Shown here in pieces: positions 1-10,622 of a stretch of DNA of 20,627 bases (the first letter of the stretch is position 1; each line of letters begins with the position of its first letter). Origin of the DNA: Sphaerosporella brunnea (taxonomy: Eukaryota > Ascomycota > Pezizomycetes > Pezizales > Pyronemataceae). Made by a program: the position numbers and the translations under genes. The DNA lies in assembly GCA_008704415.1 (NCBI GenBank), contig VXIS01000528.1:1-20627 (forward strand), given 5' to 3'. Below the pieces are notes generated by a model, which was not told the DNA's origin, searched no databases, and saw only the letters and a list, made by a program, of their open reading frames with translations.

Positions 1-888
1 CAACCCATGTCCATGACTCATGATTTGAAATCAAAGAGTGAGCCATAGGAAAGTGGGGCGATCTCTGTGCGCGCCTTGACGCCCGCAGTCGTAGAGACTG
101 TCGGAAAGCCAGCAAGGAGTAACGGCTGAGTATTACTCAGGAAGACGGTAGTCTATGGAGCGGCGTTCTACTATAAGTAGGATTGCTTCCGCCGAGAGAA
201 CCCCTTTATCTTCAGCAACAAGAACCATTGGGTGTCCACCCGACAAGATAGCCCTTAAAATTCTATTGTTTAGGATTTTGCCTTGCTTTTCCCCAAGGTC
301 ACAAGTTCAATTCCACGACACTCTGGTAGATAGAGCCTCGTTACACAAATCGAATTTCGCGCTGTTACATTGTTTTAGCGTAGTCCTTGTTCACCGCAGT
401 CTTGTGAAACACTCACAGCATACTTGAACAGGTCTATTATGCACCCAACGAGATTCTTAGCGCATTCTTGGCAGTGGTTACTGGCGAGACGTCATCCGCT
501 CGTATCCTGTGAAATATGCTCAGTTGGAAAATTCCACCGTTTAGTCATAAAATGACAATCGGAGTGCCATTGTTCGAGATATCATCGTTATGCACCATTG
601 GCAGATACCTCCAGCAAGTCAATTATGCTTATGGTAAGCCTTTCATGTCGTTCCAGGCTGCCGCAACTCAATGGCCTTCATACGCTCCAAAATTCAGCCA
701 GTTGACTAACATTGTAATTTGGACAATTGTACTGTTTGGGGAGAAAATGATCATATCGAAACCTTTTTCACCGCATTGTCCTGAAACATTTTCAACTGAG
801 CTGCTTTGATAGTATTTGCTTGCGGTATGATGCTTGAAGGAACCGTTAAAATAATTCAAACCATGGCAAGGAGCAGTATTATTAGTAT
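1..888. other. No recognisable gene
   Basis: I see no conserved domain here. Two short open frames exist at 155-427 (+, 90 codons) and 516-809 (+, 97 codons), but neither product resembles a family I know, and the surrounding frames are full of stops. A B-box-like word GTTCAATTCC sits near 305 but lacks a foldable T-arm around it. The stretch is probably decayed repeat or intergenic DNA. Confidence 0.5.
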
Positions 889-1160
889 GAGAAACATCTT
901 CCTTATCATTGCCGTCATTACAAACACTAAAACCATTTGAGTCATTGAAGACACTTGAATCATTAGGGGTATGCGAACAATCACTATGAATACAGTCCTT
1001 CCATCAATGAGAATAATCTTCATAATCATCACAATCATGAAAATCATCCTAATCATTACAATCATCACAGTCATCAGAATTATTACCAGAATTATTACAA
1101 TTCTTACAATTATTGCAATTATCAGAATTCGCCAAATAATCAAAATCCTTACGTTATTGA
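889..1160 (+). repeat. Degenerate 9-bp minisatellite, array A
   Basis: The sequence keeps a 9-bp period. Clean units such as AATCATCAC and AATCATTAC lie at about 1015-1080, and degraded units extend on both sides, for example CATTGAAGA-type steps at 930-950. Orientation is the same as the five other arrays in the window. The period being a multiple of three keeps several frames open on both strands (856-1143 - and 971-1171 +). Those frames give Met/Ile/Val-rich or Ile/Thr-rich peptides and should not be called genes. Confidence 0.8.
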
Positions 1161-2010
1161 CTCGGATTTAAGGTACACTTCCGTTTTGGGGCTAGTGCCA
1201 TTTCAAAGACGGTTTTAACCAGTTTGGAACCAGCTCAATATCCTGTTTGGGGAGGTGCCAAGGCGGGCTGACCATCTTGGAGCTTGCTCGATATACAATT
1301 GGTGGACCGCGTGACGTGCCAAGGAGCACTAGCCTATTTACGGTGTAGCATGCAGTGAAAATGACACTAGAACCAAAATGGCAGTGTATCTTATGTCCAA
1401 GTCAATACGGTGCAATAGAGAGTTTGTGATTTGACTCCAGATGCCAATATAGCCTCAGCCTTGTAATTGGAGCTGGAAAGTTTGCGAATATTTTGCTTTG
1501 CCTTAGGAAGGTTTCCGGATCATTTGCATTTTGTTGGGAGTGTTTGCGCTTGCGGAAATGTCTCCTGCCAACATTCATGACATCAAGGCTACCGCCGCTA
1601 GTGCAAGCTTCTTGTGAGACTCCTCAGCACCTACGGCATACTCTCTGCATTCTGCAAAATAATTATACTATCAACCACATCCTTAACTACATCTTCAACG
1701 ATTTCCAGTGCGACTGCCCCGGCCTGGGTTTGTGAAACTTAATCTGACTGATTCACCTATAGATATGAGAAAGGAACTCCAGCAGCCTGTAGTGACCTGC
1801 TACATGAAACCACACGTTCCAGCCACCTGCACCATTTAATTATTTGAGTCAACACTATCATACCGATCCAACCGCAGGAGCTGCTGAAAAAGCTACACAC
1901 CCTTTTACTAATTGCTGGTCTGGTAACGAGATTCTCTGTACGCCAATCTTTTGCTCGGAGGGGGAATGTTTTGCACCTACAGTAAGGTTTGATAGGATAA
2001 TATTCACCAG
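1161..2010. other. No recognisable gene
   Basis: Open frames at 1493-1735 (+) and 1757-2146 (-) are present, but their products carry no motif I recognise. The minus-strand frame lies opposite the small charged frame at 2011-2178, whose helix-like composition makes it the more plausible coding strand. Nothing else stands out apart from a repeated GTGCCAAGG word near 1255 and 1317. Confidence 0.4.
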
Positions 2011-2178
2011 ATGAAGGAGGTCCGGTGGGGTTTCCAGAAGATGCTTGAGGAGAAGATGAAGGCAGAAAGGGAGGTGAGGAGGGAGGCAGATAACGTATTG
2101 AGCATGTTACGCAAAATGAGCGAGCACATGGAAGAGCGCAACCCACAAGGCGGTCGTCCTAGAGTGGGAGTGGACTAG
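2011..2178 (+). pseudogene. Short charged coiled-coil-like ORF, unknown family
   Basis: An ATG at 2011 opens a 55-codon frame ending in TAG at 2176-2178. The peptide is rich in Glu, Lys and Arg with hydrophobic residues at helix-like spacing, which suggests a coiled coil. It ends with a Gly/Pro/Arg segment. It lies about 220 bp upstream of the larger broken charged frame at 2402-3569 on the same strand, so both could be pieces of one decayed gene, such as a structural or Gag-like protein. I cannot assign a family. The coding strand is inferred from composition only. Confidence 0.3.
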
Positions 2179-2401
2179 ATCGGAGAGCAAAATAATGCCA
2201 AACCTCCATCAACGCAGTTTTGGTGCAGGTTAACTTTTAGCACATAAGAGGATAAGACGCTGTACCTTCAGGCATTGGATCTGGATTCATATACATGTAT
2301 TCAAGGGACAGCCGAAGCAAGATCAGTTGATATAGGCAGCAGTATTCTCTTTTGAATTGAACGTTGTGACCATGAATTAACGGTATAGAGACGCAGGTTA
2401 A

Positions 2402-3569
2402 AATTTCATTGAGCGCTTAGAGAATCCATGGAAGCGCAAGACTTCCAAGTTGGAGAAGGACTATAGAGCTCGGAAGGCCAAAGTTTGACAAAAATTCGGC
2501 ACGGGGGAAGACGGGACCAAATTCATTCATAATCTAGGCGAGCTGGTCAATCTTGCTACAACCACATTCATAAATGTAGAGAAGAAAGCCATAGTCCAGG
2601 CCAAGCAAAACAAAATTAGTTAAGAACACAAACAATATTTGAAAAGCAGCCTTGACAGATTCGGAAGGCAAGCCACAGATGAAGCTACCAAAAGCTGATC
2701 CGGACGAGGTGCATGCAAGCATGAACAACCAAATTCAGCGTTTGGACGACAAGAAGATCCTACTGGACTAAACGAAAGAAAAGCCTCATAAAAAAATAAT
2801 GAAGGCCCTGATTGTAACGGAGAGGGTCGAGAACAGACTGGAGGGGCCCAAGGTACTCGCGTACAGAGGGGGCAAGAACGAGAGCTGGAACAAGATCCAA
2901 AGGCAGGACAAGAGGCAGGACAAGAGGCGCGATGCGCACGGTCAGGATTCAGATTGGAACGAAGGTACTCAGATTGACATACGAAGGTTCAGTAAAGAGG
3001 AAAGGAAAACGAACAACAAAGCGGAAGCGAAGGCCCCTTATAGCAATCACGTGAGCGCGGTGTGCCGCGCCACATGGTAGCCGAACATAACCTCGGCTTG
3101 GAGCCATCCCACCGAGCCTCCCTATAGAGCCTCATCACGACACCACAAACAACCCCCACTTCCGAACCTCACCACCTGACAACCATCCACGGGGGAATAA
3201 ATCTGAGACCAGAAAATGAATCAGCATCCTTTGAAGTCTTAGATCTGAGAGTTCCAGCCGATTCCATCGAGAGTAAAAGCCGGTAGCTTAGTCGGAAGAC
3301 TCCATCCAACTTGCGCCGTGACACTGATTGGAGTGAAGGATAGGATGGTTACAGGCCGGGCGCAATCCAAGCGTCAGGATGAAGCTCTGCGTGCAAGGGA
3401 TTGCGCGATACACCAGGACATTGCACGCTTGAGTACTTTGGTAAACACAGGGAACAAGATGCAGAGCCTGAAGATTGATGGCACGGGAACAGTCACATTT
3501 TCGTCAATGAATTTACAGAATAGTAAAGACATGTACTTTGAAGAAGATCTTAATCCTTTTGCCCCTTGA
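2402..3569 (+). pseudogene. Broken gene for a lysine-rich, coiled-coil-like protein, unknown family
   Basis: A protein-like reading can be followed on the plus strand with changes of frame. Frame 2 runs from about 2426 to 2690, with TGA at 2486 and one further stop. Frame 3 runs from about 2690 to 3078 (TAG). Frame 2 resumes around 3190-3330, and frame 3 from 3318 to the stop at 3569. The composition is consistent throughout: many Lys, Glu, Gln and Arg residues, helix-forming stretches (for example HASMNNQIQRLDDKK near 2712-2756) and a KRQDEALRAR segment near 3372. The last part is more like a beta-rich tail and ends in NPFAP. At least three stops and two frameshifts make it non-functional. 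Low-complexity charge makes family assignment unsafe; a Gag-like or other structural protein of a mobile element is one possibility. I do not recognise the family. Confidence 0.4.
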
Positions 3570-4856
3570 TGAATGCTTGTTTTCTGCACCCCTTATACGT
3601 GAAAATACTCTTCCAGGCTTGACGGATGAAATCAAACCGATCAATTCAATGCTTGCTCCATGTGGTCACTTTCCCACTCAACAAATTGAGGGATCTGTGG
3701 ACGATGGTTACAAAGATGTGTATTGTGTAGGAAAACGCCAACCGAATATTTCTCGGTTAGAGGCTTGAGAAACACTTTCCACCCACACTTCCATGGCAAG
3801 TAAGCAAACTATTGTGTGGTTGCTTAAAAGAACTATTTCACCACGTTACATAATCTACTCATCATGTTCTTGAAAACCCGTTGACGATCATTCACACGCG
3901 CGCCTTATGAATATGCTATACGGTTACAGTTTAAGTTGTACGCAGGATTGTCATAAATCTGCATTGGTTGTCCCTTTTCGCTAAACCCATGGTCGGTATG
4001 TTAATCCATGAGTCTGCATTTGTTGCATAAATACTTATCATGACATTTACCTTTAACGGAAACAAAGAGATGTGCGTGTTGATTACGTCAGAGTACTCAG
4101 GTAGGTCATACGTGGTAAGACGTTCTGCCTCGATGTTTATGAGATTCTTCCACCGTTTGCAGATAAAGTGCCATCACTCTTTTGCCACGTAAGACGTTCG
4201 TGCAGGCTTCGAACCGAATTCAAGATGCAGGTCTGCAAGTATTCTGGGGTGGGCAAAACATGTTTCATGCACAGCGCTTTGTTTGAATGCTGCTTCATGT
4301 TATTGTCGCCCTGGATGTACAATGGCAGCGCCAATCAAATATGAAACAAATCGATTTCCTGCTGGGAGAATCTAGGTGAGAACCTTCCATTAGTCTCAGT
4401 TGTGCAGTCCCTGCTGCCAATTGTACTTAAAATAGTTCTGACTTGGTAGCCTACCAAGATTTACTCTCCCAATCGTAAGAGCACATTCACGGTTTTTTTG
4501 ATCGCAGGCAAGGATTTTTAGGACCTACTAAGTAAATTGGAGGATTATTTCCTTCTTTCTTTCAAATTGAGGCGCTGCCAAATGTTCATGTTGAAAGATG
4601 TTATTGGACAGCGCAGTGTTGTTTTTGTTTTGTGGCAAAGCGGCAGCGGCGCCAGGTGTTATATGAGGTTTGCTGCCTTTCCACACGAAAGGTGGTGCTC
4701 TATGCGCAACCACAATTTTCTGGACAACAAACAACTTGTTTCTTTTGTGGACTGTACACACGAATAGCTGATGTACTTTTCCTTCTCCGATAGAAATCCC
4801 ACAGTTTTTACTTGGCTGATTGTTTTGGTATCCAGGGTCATAGGAGAAACTCCCTG
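3570..4856. other. No recognisable gene
   Basis: About 1.3 kb without a supportable gene. Open frames at 3538-3768 (+), 4137-4334 (-) and the overlapping pair 4537-4767 (+) / 4528-4761 (-) give products with no recognisable motif. A TCTGCATT-G-TTG phrase occurs twice near 3958 and 4012. I see no tRNA: a GGTTCGAA word on the minus strand near 4210 has no T-stem. Confidence 0.4.
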
Positions 4857-5062
4857 ATCATCAGAATTATTACGATCACAAAAATCATTTCCATCATCAG
4901 AATCATCAAATGATTAGAATCATCAGGATCATTGCAATGACTACCACTACAATCATCAGAACTATGGTAATCATTACAATCATTACAAGGATTAGAATGA
5001 TTGCAATCTTTAAAATCATTACAATTGTCAAAACTGTAATAATGCTTACAATCATTAGAGTC
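4857..5062 (+). repeat. 9-bp minisatellite, array B
   Basis: Units related to AATCATCAG, AATCATTAC and AATTATTAC follow each other with mostly 9-bp spacing. The array stops at about 5062, where the left inverted arm of the 5063-6288 element begins. It resumes as array C at 6298 in the same orientation, so B and C look like the two halves of one array split by an insertion. Confidence 0.85.
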
Positions 5063-5100
5063 TAAGACATAGCTTTCGGACGCTGTAACCTTTCGGACAA

Positions 5101-5455
5101 AAGGGTTTAGCGTGACAGGAGGGTCTTACACAAGCAATATCACGACAACGAAACATCTAATTGCCATGAGACCGAAAACAAGAGAAGACTAGATATGGAA
5201 GAGAACATTAGTGCAGTGAGCAATGTTTAGAGAAGATCCTGATTTTCTTTGGCCGTGAAGAGCGAAGTCAGCCGCACCATTGTGGGCTGGAGGTTGCAGC
5301 ACCATGTAGAAGCGAGAGCACTTGCGACTCAGCTGCAACTTGTCTGGAAAGTTTCTATAGATGATATTCAAGGAGTAGAGAGCTTGGGTCAGGGTCTGGG
5401 GGTATCCAGAGCGGGGATAACATCACCGCAGTTCCCGCGCACACTGCCCGGTAAC
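5101..5455 (+). repeat. Left inverted arm of the 1.2-kb element
   Basis: This arm pairs with 5890-6245 in reverse complement. It begins GGGTTTAGCGTGACAGGAGG at 5103. Similarity is highest at the outer end and falls towards the spacer after about 5440. Confidence 0.85.
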
Positions 5456-5889
5456 TAGCACTCTCCTCAAAACGCACACCCAAGGAATGCAGGCAGGACA
5501 AAATACTTCTACAGTCTCTAGAAAACTTTTTACTATCACTTGACCTACTTTTAGCCTGTAATCCCGCCGTTTTGCTGGCAACCTTTTGTGCAAAGTTGAC
5601 TCAGCACCGGATGACAGTGTTTGCAACCCACTAACATAGTTATGGATTCCATACGATCTCTAATTGCTCTCTAGTAACAGAAAGAAGGATGTCAGAAAGT
5701 TGGAGCCCTTATGAGAAGCTTTCTGAATTTTCTCCACCCAGCTAAGTCTTCTCTTGTTGGATGCACCACGCCTACAAAAAGTATGTTCCGCGGCCGCAAA
5801 AACCGACAAAAAATTGCATTTAACTGCTTGCTGGCCCTGACAGGCTGTTTGACCTCTAAACTGAGTGTTCTGGTCTGGGTGTCATGGGA

Positions 5890-6245
5890 GGTGGGTGGAG
5901 ATGCTAGCGAGAACGGTGGTAATCTTATCCCCACTTTGGATCCCCCCGGACCCTCACCCAAGCTCTCTACTCGTTGAATACCATCTATAGGAATCTTCTA
6001 GACAACTTACATCTGAGTTGCAAGGGTTCTCCCTCCTACATCATGTTTGAACCCCCAGCCAACAACAGTGTGGCTGACTACGCTCTCCGCGGCCACAGAA
6101 AAGCAGCATGTTCTCCAAAACATTGCTGTCTGTACTAATCTACTCTTCTATTCCTAGGGTTTCCTTGTTTTCAGTCTCATGGCAATTTAATGTTTTGTTG
6201 TGGAGATATTGCTTGTGCAAGACCCTCCTGTCACGCTAAACCCTG
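5890..6245 (-). repeat. Right inverted arm of the 1.2-kb element
   Basis: This is the reverse-complement partner of 5101-5455. Its outer end reads TGTCACGCTAAACCC at 6229-6243. Sequence blocks near 5930-5990 mirror 5355-5415. Confidence 0.85.
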
Positions 6246-6297
6246 TTTTATGAGAGAGCATTGTGTTCAAAAGTTATGTAATTCACTGTACAACAAG

Positions 6298-6720
6298 CAG
6301 AATCATCAAAATTATCAAAATGATTGCAATCATCAGAATCATTGCAAGCCGTGTATTCTGCACAATCATCGGAATTGTGATAACCATTGCAATCATTACA
6401 GTAATGAGAATCATGTCAATCATTACAATCATTCAAATCATCACAAGCATCAAAATTATTACGATCATCAGAATTAGTACGATTGTCAAAATCATTGCAA
6501 TCATCATAATCTTCATACATATGGCAATCACCACCTTCATCAGAATCATGACAATCCCCACCATCAGCACAATCATCGGAATCATCACAGTCTTTGAAAT
6601 TATAACAATCAAGATTATGATTGCAATCAGTACAATCATTACAATCAATAAAATTATCAGATTTGTTGCAATCATTACAATCTTCAGGATTACGGTTTAA
6701 ATTATTACCATTATTACAAT
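6298..6720 (+). repeat. 9-bp minisatellite, array C (left flank of the chromovirus)
   Basis: Repeated AATCATYAS-type units run up to the base before the 5' LTR. The frames 6190-6477 (+, Asn/His-rich), 6263-6700 (+, Ile/Thr-rich) and 6433-6675 (-, Met/Ile-rich) are three readings of the same repeat. The last five bases, ACAAT (6716-6720), are repeated after the 3' LTR. Confidence 0.9.
6716..6720. repeat. Target-site duplication, left copy (ACAAT)
   Basis: ACAAT directly precedes the LTR start TGTGAC and is repeated at 12540-12544 directly after the LTR end GTTACA. Five base pairs is the usual length for Ty3/gypsy integration. Because ACAAT is part of the 9-bp unit, a chance match is less unlikely than elsewhere. 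Confidence 0.75.
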
Positions 6721-7055
6721 TGTGACGGCGCGAGGTTAGTTTAGGGTGTTGTGGCTCTGTGTTGCGGTTCTGACGAGGTTATGTCCGGGTACCACGTGGC
6801 ACCGGGCGCCGCCATTACTTGGACCATATAGAGGCACGTACGGTTGGTTGTTTGCATTCCTTTGCTTTTCTCTTCACTGAACCTTCGTTTGTCAATTTAA
6901 GTACTCTGGTTCAGATTCGAGTCCCAGATCCCGGGCTTCATGCCTCTCGTCACCTCCAAGCCTTGTCTTGGCCCCTTGTTCCTAAACCCACCCGTTACTC
7001 CTCTGGAAGTGATAAGCTTGGGTTCCACAGTGAGTTCTCGACCCTTTTCGTTACA
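6721..7055 (+). repeat. 5' LTR
   Basis: The LTR starts TGTGACGG and ends TTCGTTACA. Blocks shared with the 3' LTR include GGTACCACGTGGC (6788-6800), a TATA-like CATATAG (6825-6831) and CTCTTCACTGAACCTTCGT around 6870-6888. These are likely promoter elements because they stayed conserved while the rest diverged. Confidence 0.9.
6788..6831 (+). promoter_or_regulatory. LTR promoter motifs: CACGTG box and TATA-like box
   Basis: The palindrome CACGTG lies at 6793-6798 and a TATA-like ATATAG at 6826-6831, about 30 bp apart. The same pair occurs in the 3' LTR at 12276-12281 and 12308-12314. Conservation between two otherwise diverged LTRs supports function when the element was active. CACGTG is the E-box bound by bHLH factors in general; the actual regulator is unknown. 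Confidence 0.5.
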
Positions 7056-7116
7056 CTAGGTTCAGTCCACCAAAGCCCAACCTATTCTCTCCATCACCTT
7101 GTACCCCAGCAACACC

Positions 7117-8272
7117 ATGGCTACCTATCAAGATCTTTGGAGCCCTCAGAAACTCTTGGTAGCCATTGAAACTGACGCTCAAGCACCTCCGGAATAAGGC
7201 TTCCCCCAAGCAAAGGACGATCAACGCTTGACCAACTTCGTCCACATGGCTTGACAGCTCCTCACCTGCGAAGCATCTCCAGACATAGAAGGGGAGCTGG
7301 ATTAAACTTGTGCCAAGCGTCCAACCACTCAGATTGAAGGTGATGCGGCTCTCACCGCCCCTGCTCCTACCCAGTAGCAGGCACGGTACCTGACCGGCCA
7401 GCTCAATCAGGTCTTGACAATTGCCGCCGCTCAGATTTGTGAGAATCCACAAGGTGGTGGTCAGGCAGGAGGTTTCCCCGATGCCTCTACCTGGGATCGC
7501 TGCAAGCCAAAAAAGTTGATAACCTGGATCCAGTAGCTTCGCAACAAGCTTGCTTCTCAAGCAACCCGTTGTTCATTCTAACAACTCCACCTCTGCTCTA
7601 CCTTCAATCACTTGACTGGAGCCGCTCATAACCAGCGCCGCTCCTATGCCAATGAAGATACTTGAGATATTGCCTTGGTCTCACTTAACGCCCTGTTGAC
7701 TGTTCTTTGTCAAGGCTACGATGACCCCCACCGCTCCCACGCCACTGCCCGTGAAATTTGTCTCCTTCGACAGAAGAGCCTACCCTTGTCCACTTACCTT
7801 GCTTACTTCCGTCCACTGATAGTAGATCTCAACTGGGATGAAATAGCTCAGAAGGACCAGCTTTACGAAGGCTTGTCTGAGGAAATAAAGGATGTCTTTC
7901 TGCACCGGACATCCTCTGACGACACTCTTGCAGCCTTCATTAACCTTTGTAAGGACGTGGATCATCAGATCCGCGCCCAAGCGGAGAAGCATAAGCTCCT
8001 ATTCTCTTGCTCTTTCCTCAATACCACCAGCCATCGGAGCACTCATCGCCCCTCTGCCATGGCCCCATCCACTGCCCCCGCGACTATCGGCAATCAAATT
8101 ACCAATGCCAACAGTGCAAACTATGGTCCCGTTCCGATGGAGCTCTTTGCTGCTCGGCGTGGGCCTGAGCATCCGGGATCAAAGATTGGCGAAGGGGCAG
8201 CGCTCCTACTGTCGATATGAACAACCCTTTCGCATCAACTGCGCACACCGGATAGTGGACGCCGCTCGTTGA
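7117..8272 (+). pseudogene. gag: gag (capsid and nucleocapsid), decayed
   Basis: An ATG at 7117, 61 bp after the LTR and in a good context (CAACACCATGG), opens frame 1. The frame contains seven stops between 7195 and 7675 and is then open to 8220. The product is the fungal Ty3/gypsy Gag core: a retrotransposon-gag domain with a recognisable PLSTYLAYFRPL segment and LNWDEIAQ (about 7794-7850), followed by DDTLAAFINLCKDVD (about 7918-7962) and a Pro/Thr/Ala-rich linker. Near 8150 the reading shifts to frame 2, where a remnant of the CCHC zinc knuckle follows a KGQRSYC segment (8191-8211). The first Cys and the His are replaced, leaving only the second and last Cys. Gag would package element RNA and form virus-like particles in the cytoplasm. 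This copy cannot make a full product. Confidence 0.9.
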
Positions 8273-8469
8273 GTCCGCACTGCCAAAGCGTCACTGGTAA
8301 CCACAGTTATCCCCACTGTCCGGCCATTGGGAAATTCTACTGCAGCCTCTGACGTCCAGCCGTCGGCCAACTAGTTGTCCCATGCCGCAAGGTTTGCAAC
8401 CGCAGGGGACATACAGCATCTTTTTTGTCTTTACTCTGCTGTCATGGCTCTCCCGCCTGCAGGTCCGCC

Positions 8470-8913
8470 AGCCTTTCCTTGTCTCTCTTGAATCAGGGTG
8501 TAGAGGAGGAATGAATAGATGAAAACCATCGTCTAGTTACGTATTCCCTGTTCGAAAGTGCTAACAAGATCCAAACCCACGCACTGATTAACTGTGGAGC
8601 CACCAGTTTCCCTTTCATCGACGAAGAATTTGCCTGCCCATATCCTTTTCCCTAGTATGCATTACTCGTTCCTGGCGCCCTCGAGGTTATAGATGGTAGA
8701 CCCATCTCGTCCGGAGACATCACCCACGTTGTTAAGGTGGGGATGTTGATCCGCAGCCACTGTGGAACGTTGTCTGCTTTCGTCACCAAACTCAGCCACT
8801 ACCCTCTTATCCTTAGCATCCCTTGGCTGCGGCACCGTGAAGTGTCGATCTGCTTTTGGTCAAAGACATTTTCTTTGACTCGCCTGGCTGCGCCGCACAC
8901 AGGACAACACTGA
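8470..8913 (+). pseudogene. pol: aspartic protease, active site lost
   Basis: In frame 1 a retropepsin-like domain is legible from about 8530 to the TGA at 8911. The active-site loop, normally D-S/T-G-A, reads NCGAT at 8590-8604, so the catalytic Asp is replaced by Asn. A stop (TAG) interrupts the domain at 8656. The second conserved motif near the C-terminus reads LILSIPWL (about 8806-8829), in which the usual Gly is Ser. The protease would cut the Gag-Pol polyprotein during particle maturation. Two independent changes at the signature positions show it is dead even apart from the stops. Confidence 0.88.
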
Positions 8914-8968
8914 AGCCAACAAGCGTTAAAGAAGTGACCCCCTTACCCAGTCTCTAGACATTGCAATA

Positions 8969-9955
8969 GTGTTGGCCACCCCCTTCCAATGTCTTATCAA
9001 AAACAACAAGCCGCTATATGGCCAGTTTCAGATTTTCCCGCTGTCGTTGTATGAAATCAAAAAGGCGTTGGAGCGTAGGGTGATTGAAGAGGGTGACTTG
9101 AAGTCACTCGTTCCTCAGCACTACCACGAATTTGTACCCCTCTTTTTGAAAGTAGAAGCCAATTGGCTGCCTCCCCACCGGCCCTACAACCACCAAATAC
9201 CATTCAAGGAGAAATTTAAACCCCCTTTTGGACCTCTTTACTCCCTGTCTCGCCCGGAGCTGGAGGGTCATAAGGCATGGCTACAAGAGAACCTGACCAA
9301 AGGATTCATCACGGCCTTGTCTTTGCCCGCTGGTGCCCCAATTCTCTTCACCAAAAAAACAGACTGGTCTGTACGCTTGGTGGTTGATCATCTAGGATTC
9401 AATGAAGGAACAATCAAGAATAGGTATCCACTCCTACTGGTACCACAAAAAACTGATGAGGCTTTCCAAAGCTCGCTGGTCTAGCAAGTTTGACGTCCGT
9501 GGAGCTTGCTATCTGATCTGAATCTCAGAGTGGTAGGAGTGGAAAATGGCCTTCCAGGCCCGATATGTACTATTCAAATCCCTAGTGATGCCATTCAGCC
9601 TCACCAATCCTCCTGTCAATTTCCAAGGTTTTATCAACGATACCATCTCACCGTTTTTGAACCGCTTCGCCTCTGCCTACTTGGATGACAGCCTGATCTA
9701 CTCAGACACTCTAGAAGAGCACCAAGACCACATCCGACATGTCCTATGATGCCTTTCAGAAGCCGGACTCGACATCAAACCGGAAACATGCCAGTTTCAC
9801 CGACGGGAGGTTATATATCTGGGACTGATCATCGGGGTCAAAGGCATATGGATTTACCTGCGCAAGGTTAAAGCAGTAAGAGCTTGGCAAACCCCGGAGA
9901 AGCTGAAGGATTTCAGAGCCTTTTATGGATTTACCAACTTTCACCGTTGATTCAT
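8969..9955 (+). pseudogene. pol: reverse transcriptase, frameshifted
   Basis: Frame 2 is open from 8969 to 9484 and covers the RT N-terminal part: FVPLF, the LPPHRPYNHQI segment (about 9167-9199), PPFGPLYSLSRPEL and a PAGAPILFTKK palm-like stretch with VVDHLGFNEGTIKNRYPL. Reading continues in frame 3 from about 9546, with [18 protein letters not shown] and the catalytic motif YLDD at 9678-9689, then LGLIIGVKG and the thumb region. Stops lie at 9747-9749 and 9948-9950. A block between 9484 and 9546, where the first catalytic Asp motif (LDVRGAY-like) belongs, is badly damaged. RT copies element RNA to DNA in cytoplasmic particles. Only YLDD remains intact. Confidence 0.93.
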
Positions 9956-10622
9956 ACCCTCCTACTCGCAGGTGGTGCGACCACTCACCCGACTGACTCA
10001 GAAGGATGTACGGTTGCAATGGATCAAGACCAAACAGGAAGCCTTCAATAGCTAGAAGGAGTGCTTTACCATCGCCCCAGTTCTTCGCCGCTTCGACCAT
10101 GACCTTGATTTCATCGTTGAAAGAGATGCCTCCGACTACATCTCCGCTGGCATTCTGTCACAATACAACGACGATGGCGTCCTTCACCGTGTTGCGTACT
10201 TCTCCAAGACACATTCTGCAACAGAACACAACCACGACATTGATGATAAGGAGTTGGTGGCTATAGTCCCTGCCTTTGAAGAGTGGCGGTCAGAACCGCA
10301 ATCTGTCGAAAACCGAATCCAGGTGTTCACCGACCAGAAAAACTTGCAATATTTCACTACCACTCAGCTCCTGAATCGGCGTCAAGCTCGATGGTCCCGA
10401 TTTCTGTCGCATTTTCATTTTAAGATTGTCTACCGCCCCTGGAAGTCAGGAAGAAAGCCGGACTCACTAACTTGCAAGTCAAAAGATCTGCCTAAGGCGG
10501 AGGATGAGCCCACGACTGAAAGTTTTTCTGTCGTCAGAAAGCCCCACCAGATCGTCCACCTTTTAGCCAATGGCCCTCCTACACCACGTCCTCCGCCACC
10601 AGATTTTGCTGCCGATGCCTAG
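9956..10622 (+). pseudogene. pol: RNase H domain and linker
   Basis: Frame 3 continues with an RNase H1-like fold of the Ty3/gypsy type. The first Asp is in ERDASDY (10125-10127 is the Asp codon), the Glu is in DDKELVAI (about 10240-10263), and an Asp is in [11 protein letters not shown] (about 10323-10355), where the usual His after Asp is Gln. The [19 protein letters not shown] segment and a GRKPDSLTC remnant of the final Asp motif follow. A TAG at 10053-10055 interrupts the frame. After the domain comes a Pro-rich linker ending in a stop at 10620-10622. RNase H removes the RNA strand during reverse transcription. The catalytic acidic residues are better preserved than in protease or integrase. 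Confidence 0.9.

Larger units (their letters stand above)
5063..6288. mobile_element. Long-inverted-repeat element (foldback/MITE-like) inserted in the array
   Basis: The left part (5101-5455) and the reverse complement of the right part (5890-6245) align almost without gaps. The first 25 bases of each core (5103-5127 and 6219-6243) are identical, and the first 80 match at roughly 90 percent by eye. Pair sums stay near 11345-11346 from end to end, so there are almost no indels. Weaker similarity (about 60 percent) continues outwards to about 5067 and 6279, so the arms reach close to arrays B and C. The central 5456-5889 spacer has no recognised protein; the 5692-5961 (-) and 5711-5977 (+) frames are unassigned. 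No transposase is visible, so if this is a transposon it is non-autonomous. A clear target-site duplication was not found. An inverted segmental duplication is the alternative. Confidence 0.8.

Noticed and set aside
290..345. Possible tRNA or tRNA-derived SINE (B-box word GTTCAATTCC)
   Set aside because: The five bases on each side do not pair as a T-stem and no acceptable A-box or cloverleaf was found upstream.
4195..4230. Possible minus-strand tRNA (GGTTCGAA word)
   Set aside because: No T-stem pairing around the word and no acceptor stem.
4857..5062. CRISPR-like array
   Set aside because: The units are 9 bp and contiguous, with no unique spacers of regular length, and the context is eukaryotic transposons.
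5103..5112. GGGTTTAG as telomere-type repeat
   Set aside because: Only a single copy is present at each arm end, with no tandem TTAGGG-type run.
7056..7075. tRNA primer-binding site after the 5' LTR
   Set aside because: The sequence starts CTAGGTTCAG and did not match the 3' end of a tRNA I could name; decay or another priming mode is possible.
7051..7560. 169-codon minus-strand frame over gag
   Set aside because: It lies antisense to the recognisable Gag coding sequence and has no domain; it is a shadow frame.
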